Below are positions 60,229 to 64,000 of a DNA stretch of 64,000 bases, in pieces. The number at the start of each line of letters is the position of its first letter. The stretch's first letter is position 1. The translations under genes and the position numbers were made by a program. The notes under the pieces are model-generated. The model was not told the origin of the DNA. It saw nothing but the letters and a program-made list of their open reading frames with translations, and did no database searches. The DNA is taken from assembly GCF_000341345.1 (NCBI RefSeq), contig NC_020302.1, forward strand, positions 228,075 to 292,074, given 5' to 3'. The stretch comes from Corynebacterium halotolerans YIM 70093 = DSM 44683 (GTDB taxonomy: Bacteria; Actinomycetota; Actinomycetes; Mycobacteriales; Mycobacteriaceae).

Positions 60229-61125
60229 TTAGACCCAGTAGCTGACGCGGAAGCGCCACTGCCGCATGGCCAGCAACGCGAGAATGAGACCGACCGCGGT
60301 GAATCCCAGGACCACCCACCAGTGGTGTGCCGACACGTCAGTGCCGATCATCGGGCCACGCACGATCTCCAGGTAGTGGTAGAGCGGGTTGAGCTGCGCG
60401 AGGTTGGCGCGGGTGTCCAGGCCCTGGATGTTCTGCTCCAGCGTGGAGGTCATCCAGACGATCGGCGTGACGTAGAACAGCAATTGCGTGCCGGCCTCCA
60501 GCAGGGGCGAGACGTCACGGAATCGGGTGGCCACGATGCCGAAGAACATGGCCACCCAGACGCCGTTGACGATCAACAGGGCCATCGCCGGCAGCGCCAG
60601 CAGCACCTCCCAACCCAGGTTCCGGGGGAAGATGAGCATGAGAATGACCCAGATGACCAGGTTGTGGCAGAGGAACAGGAATTGTTTCCACACCAGCCGG
60701 TAGACGTGCACCGACAACGCCGAGGGCAGCTGTTTGATCAGTCCCTCATTGTCGATGAAGATGTCCGCGCCCTCCTTGATGCAGCCGGAGATGAACCCCC
60801 AGATGATCAGGCCCACGGTGACGTGCGGCAGGAACTCCGCCAGCGGGATCTCGAAGAGCACGGAGTACAGCAGACCGAGCGCCAGGGCCATGACGCCGGT
60901 GGCGATGGTGATCCACAGTGGGCCGAGGGTGGAGCGCCGGTAGCGCTGCTTGATGTCCTGCCAGCCGAGCTGCAGCCACAGCTCGTGCTGGCCGAACCCG
61001 CTGACGAGGTCGTCCCAGGCGGCGCGGAAGGTCTTCGACTTGGAGTCGGGCACGGTGGAACCACCGGTACCGGTCATCCGTTCGATGTCGGCCCGGAGGT
61101 CCTTGATGTGGGCTTGTTCCTGCAC
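60229..61125 (-). CDS. wzm: ABC-2 type permease for cell-wall galactan export (Wzm-like)
   Basis: A 298-residue permease with six membrane helices. It has the ABC-2 mark WQDIKQRYRRSTLGPLW near residue 55, and FRDVSPLLEAGTQLLFYVTP then IVWMTSTLEQ. It is the partner of the Wzt-like ATPase downstream. TAGGGT lies seven bases before GTG 61125, so I choose this start over the in-frame GTG at 61134, which would fall at the edge of the hexamer. Confidence 0.9.
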   Translation of the reverse strand: MQEQAHIKDLRADIERMTGTGGSTVPDSKSKTFRAAWDDLVSGFGQHELWLQLGWQDIKQRYRRSTLGPLWITIATGVMALALGLLYSVLFEIPLAEFLPHVTVGLIIWGFISGCIKEGADIFIDNEGLIKQLPSALSVHVYRLVWKQFLFLCHNLVIWVILMLIFPRNLGWEVLLALPAMALLIVNGVWVAMFFGIVATRFRDVSPLLEAGTQLLFYVTPIVWMTSTLEQNIQGLDTRANLAQLNPLYHYLEIVRGPMIGTDVSAHHWWVVLGFTAVGLILALLAMRQWRFRVSYWV

Positions 61126-61132
61126 ACCGATC

Positions 61133-61138
61133 ACCCTA
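61133..61138 (-). promoter_or_regulatory. -10 hexamer TAGGGT, leaderless layout
   Basis: Seven bases separate it from GTG 61125 on the minus strand. Confidence 0.55.
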
Positions 61139-61356
61139 GCCGCCCACCGGCCCCGAGCCGGAAACCACCACGGAGGCGGTATTCGGTTGAGCAGGGACCG
61201 GCGGTATATTCACAGGGGTGGTGATCACCTGCCCCGCCCCCACCGGCAGACCGTCTGGCCTGCGATGATGTTGGTCGGGGGCATTGGTGCGTCGGTGGGG
61301 AGCAGAAGGCATACTTGATGGGCGTGCCGGTAGGCGGCGCGTGAGGGAGGTAAGCA

Positions 61357-62607
61357 GTGGAGTACGACGTCGCCCGGGTTCGGGGGCTCTACGTCTCGCT
61401 CAGCGACGGTTGGACCTATCTCAACGCGCACGCCTGCCCGCAGATCCCGGAGCGTGTCTCGGCGTCGGTGGCCCGCTCCTTCCGCTTGTCGACGGCCGTC
61501 GCGGACCTGGAGGCGGCCACCGGCTCGCACTCGCGGGTGCAGCGCCCCGGCCGGCTCGAGGGCGAGTCCTTCATCGACGCCGCGCGCTTCGCCGTCGCGG
61601 ATCTGGTCGGCGCGGGACCGGAGCGGGTCGTGCTCGGCCCGAGCCTCGAGGTCCTCTACCACTCGCTGGCCCGCGCGATGCGCCCCCTGCTGCGCACCAC
61701 CTCCTCGGTGGTGCTCAGCCACCTCGACCCACCGACACTGTCCATGCCGTTCACGGGTGTCGGCGCGGAGGTGCGCTGGGCGCAGCCGGATCTGGGTACC
61801 GGGGAGTTGCCGGGCTGGCAGTACAACGACCTGGTCGACGGCTCCACCCGCCTGGTGGCGATATCGGCGGCGCACGAGCTGCTCGGCACGCTCGCGCCCG
61901 TCACCGAGATCACCGAGGTCACCCGCTCCCGCTCGCGCGCGTGGGTGCTGGTCGACGCCTCCGCCTACGCGCCGTACCGCCCCGTCGAGGTGGATGACTG
62001 GGACGCCGACATCGTCGCCGTGGACCTGGCCAAGCTGGGTGGTCCGGCGCTGTCCGCGCTGGTCTTCCGCGATCCGGCGATGTTCCGGCGGCTGGAGTCG
62101 CTGAACCCGGGGGTGGGTCCGAAGGCCGCCACCGCCGCGAAGCTGGAGACCCCGGTCTCGTCGGGGCTGGCGGGCGGCGTGCCGACGATCGTCGACCACC
62201 TCGCGGACCTGGTGGAGACCTCCGGCACCCGCCCCACGCGCCGCCACCGTCTCGAGCACTCCATGACCGAACTCGCCGACTACCTCGACGACCTCAACGA
62301 GGACCTGTACACCTTCCTCGGCACCCTGCCGGCGGTGCACATCCTGGGCGTGACCGGGGAGGCCGCCGCCGGGGGGCCGGCGGAGCGGCTGCCGCGGTTG
62401 TCGTTCGCGGTGCGCGGCGTGCCGGCGGAGACGGTGCACCAGCGACTGTTCGACAACGGGCTGGTCACCACCATCGCGCCGATGACGCCGCTGCTCACGG
62501 AGATGGGTGTCGGCGAGATCGGTGGGGCCGTGACGGTGGCACTCAGCCCCTTCAACAACCGGCACGACATCGAACATCTCATCCGCGTCGTCGCGTCGCT
62601 GGCCTGA
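61357..62607 (+). CDS. Class V aminotransferase-fold PLP enzyme (cysteine desulfurase-like)
   Basis: A 416-residue protein of the class V aminotransferase/NifS-like fold: YLNAHACPQIPERV at the N-terminus, a DASAYAPYRPVEVDDWDADI substrate-side segment where NifS has D-x-x-Q, and the candidate PLP lysine in VAVDLAKLGGP. A catalytic Cys typical of group I desulfurases is not evident, so desulfuration is uncertain. GTG 61357 has GGGAGG six bases upstream. It is divergent from wzm. Confidence 0.72.
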   Translation: MEYDVARVRGLYVSLSDGWTYLNAHACPQIPERVSASVARSFRLSTAVADLEAATGSHSRVQRPGRLEGESFIDAARFAVADLVGAGPERVVLGPSLEVLYHSLARAMRPLLRTTSSVVLSHLDPPTLSMPFTGVGAEVRWAQPDLGTGELPGWQYNDLVDGSTRLVAISAAHELLGTLAPVTEITEVTRSRSRAWVLVDASAYAPYRPVEVDDWDADIVAVDLAKLGGPALSALVFRDPAMFRRLESLNPGVGPKAATAAKLETPVSSGLAGGVPTIVDHLADLVETSGTRPTRRHRLEHSMTELADYLDDLNEDLYTFLGTLPAVHILGVTGEAAAGGPAERLPRLSFAVRGVPAETVHQRLFDNGLVTTIAPMTPLLTEMGVGEIGGAVTVALSPFNNRHDIEHLIRVVASLA

Positions 62608-62625
62608 GCCCGGCCCGGGCCCGGC

Positions 62626-63582
62626 CTATGCCTCCAGCACGATCTTGCCGGTGACCTCGCCGGAGTCCAGCAGCTCATGGGCCCGTGCGGCGTCGGCGAG
62701 CGGCAGGGTGGCGTGGATGTGGTGGCGCACGCGGCCGTCGGCGAGCATCGGCCAGACGTGCTCGACCGTGCTCCTGACGACGTCCGCCTTGCTCTCCAGG
62801 CTGCGCGCGCGCAGGGTCGTGCCGCGCACCGAGAGACGCCGCGGCAGCAGGGCGCCGAGGTTGATCTCGGTCTTCACCCCGCCCTGCAGACCGATGATGA
62901 CCAGCTGACCATCCGTGTTGAGGGCCCGCAGGTTCTGCTTCAGGTACTTCGCGCCGATGATGTCGAGGATGACGTCGCAGCGGCCCTTGAGTTCCTGCGC
63001 GAAGTCCTGCTCCTTGTAGTTGACCAGGATGTCCGCGCCCAGCTCCCGGCAGGTCTCCAGCTTCTCGTCGGAGCCGGCCGTGACCGCCACCGTCGCGCCG
63101 AGCGCCTTGCACAGCTGGATGGCGAAGGTGCCGATGCCGCCGCCCCCGCCGTGGATGAGCACCGTCTGGCCCTCGCGCAGGCCGGCGAGCATGCCGAGGT
63201 TCGACCACACCGTGCAGGCGACCTCCACGACGCTGGCCGCCTCGGTCAGGGAGTAGCCCTCCGGGAGCGGCATCAGCTGGCCCTCCGGCACGGCCACGTA
63301 CTCGCCGTAGCCGCCACCGGCCAGCAGGCAGGCGACCTCCTCGCCCTCCTCGCGGCCGGTGTCACCCGGATCGGCGATGGTGCCCGAGCACTCCAGGCCG
63401 ATGATCTCCGAGGCGCCGGGCGGCGGCGGGTAGTTGCCGTGCGCCTGCAGGATGTCCCCGCGGTTGACGCCGGCGGCGTGCACCTTCACCAGCACCTCGC
63501 CGGACTTGAGCTGCGGGTCGTCGACCTCGGTCAGCGCCAGTGAGCGCGGATCGTTCTCATCTGTCTGTGTGATGGCCTTCAT
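62626..63582 (-). CDS. NAD(P)H:quinone oxidoreductase (Qor/PIG3 type)
   Basis: A 318-residue zinc-free medium-chain dehydrogenase: VHAAGVNRGDILQAHGNYPP, GLECSGTIA, VLIHGGGGGIGTFAIQLCKA, and a late RARSLESKADVV that is typical of the PIG3/TIGR02824 branch. It reduces quinones with NADPH in the cytoplasm. TACCCT lies eight bases before ATG 63582. The gene is convergent with the class V PLP enzyme. Confidence 0.88.
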   Translation of the reverse strand: MKAITQTDENDPRSLALTEVDDPQLKSGEVLVKVHAAGVNRGDILQAHGNYPPPPGASEIIGLECSGTIADPGDTGREEGEEVACLLAGGGYGEYVAVPEGQLMPLPEGYSLTEAASVVEVACTVWSNLGMLAGLREGQTVLIHGGGGGIGTFAIQLCKALGATVAVTAGSDEKLETCRELGADILVNYKEQDFAQELKGRCDVILDIIGAKYLKQNLRALNTDGQLVIIGLQGGVKTEINLGALLPRRLSVRGTTLRARSLESKADVVRSTVEHVWPMLADGRVRHHIHATLPLADAARAHELLDSGEVTGKIVLEA

Positions 63583-63590
63583 GGCTTCCC

Positions 63591-63596
63591 AGGGTA
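63591..63596 (-). promoter_or_regulatory. -10 hexamer TACCCT, leaderless layout
   Basis: Eight bases separate it from ATG 63582 on the minus strand. Confidence 0.45.
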
Positions 63597-63669
63597 GGGA
63601 AATTCGGGCGGCGGGGGTGGGGTCCGGTAGTCTTGGGGGTTGTCGCGGTCGGATTTCCCACCGCGGCGA

Positions 63670-63754
63670 GGAGGCGTGGCAGAGCGGCCGAATGCACTGG
63701 TCTTGAAAACCAGCGATGGGCAACCATCCGCGGGTTCAAATCCCGCCGCCTCCG
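63670..63754 (+). tRNA. tRNA-Ser (anticodon UGA)
   Basis: Acceptor stem GGAGGCG/CGCCTCC with discriminator G. D-arm TGGCAGAGCGGCCGAA, anticodon arm CTGGT-CTTGAAA-ACCAG (loop with TGA), a long variable arm (CGATGGGCAACCATCC) typical of serine tRNAs, and T-arm GCGGGTTCAAATCCCGC. CCA is not encoded (GCT follows). It is divergent from the quinone oxidoreductase gene. Confidence 0.95.
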
Positions 63755-63946
63755 CTGGAGACGTCCCGGAACGCGCCCCACGGTGCGCGCCGGGGCGTCA
63801 CGCGATCCGGGGTGATGGCCTCCGGGCACGGCTCGTCCGGTCGCACTAGGCTGGCGGACGAACCGATGTTCAGCCGGAGGGACACCTCCCGGTCGCCGTG
63901 GCACCTGCAGCGGTTGCGCGGGCGACCCGCGATGAGAGGAGCCACC

Positions 63947-64000
63947 ATGACCAACCCCCAGCCGTTCGACCCCAACACCTCACCGGGAGGTTCGAACCTC
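63947..64000 (+). CDS. Start of a further gene (18 codons in window)
   Basis: GAGAGGAG precedes ATG 63947; the 18 codons read TNPQPFDPNTSPGGSNL, a polar Pro/Asn-rich start common in actinobacterial membrane proteins. The rest is beyond the window, so no family can be given. TAGGCT near 63848 may be its -10. Confidence 0.6.
   Translation, partial: MTNPQPFDPNTSPGGSNL

Overview
The window is high-GC DNA from a Corynebacterium-type actinobacterium. Three things point there: an arabinogalactan/mycolate-type envelope locus (emb, aftA, dprE2, dprE1, a GtrA protein, glfT1, wzt, wzm) with the gene content of the mycobacterial Rv3781-Rv3795 region; an amtA-ocd-soxA nitrogen operon preceded by two AmtR-type boxes; and very small acidic amphipathic ORFs that resemble the porin peptides of corynebacteria. 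Genus is an inference from gene content; the species cannot be read from the sequence.

Left part (1-23.6 kb): a truncated hrpB, a Mac-domain fragment, alkB, a solo nuclease-like protein, an SDR, a LysE-type exporter, small proteins (YbjQ, S4, VOC, ATL), the AmtR-box amtA-ocd-soxA operon, a secreted-protein pseudogene, a three-gene stress/envelope operon (DUF883-like, holin-like, DUF3618), a TetR-SMR-SMR efflux operon, a zinc alcohol dehydrogenase, yggS, a beta-lactamase-fold secreted protein, a KstD-like flavoprotein, two tandem YihY membrane proteins and a second SDR. At 23.6-24.6 kb there is a patch of decayed genes.

Middle (24.6-44 kb): an alpha/beta hydrolase; a maltokinase-cap-like gene whose last 105 bp recur as a diverged fragment 5.3 kb downstream, bracketing an mmsA-mmsB/LysR/MFS catabolic island; an M13 peptidase with a SnoaL-like partner; a PrsW-type membrane protease; gltBD with a degenerate AmtR-like box; and a DUF222/HNH protein. 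Right part (44-64 kb): the envelope locus, in which three separate tiny ORFs lie beside dprE1, then a PLP enzyme, a quinone oxidoreductase, tRNA-Ser(UGA) and the start of one more gene.

Two signals run across the window. First, eight copies of an exactly 64-bp palindromic unit (arms GCGGTAGGGCGGAC.. and ..GTCCGCCCTTGTGC) sit in three intergenic loci. Second, at least eighteen genes place a TANNNT or CANNNT -10 hexamer 6-8 nt before the start codon, which is the layout of leaderless mRNAs. The tiny-ORF cluster, the 64-bp family and the duplicated-end island are the observations most worth follow-up.
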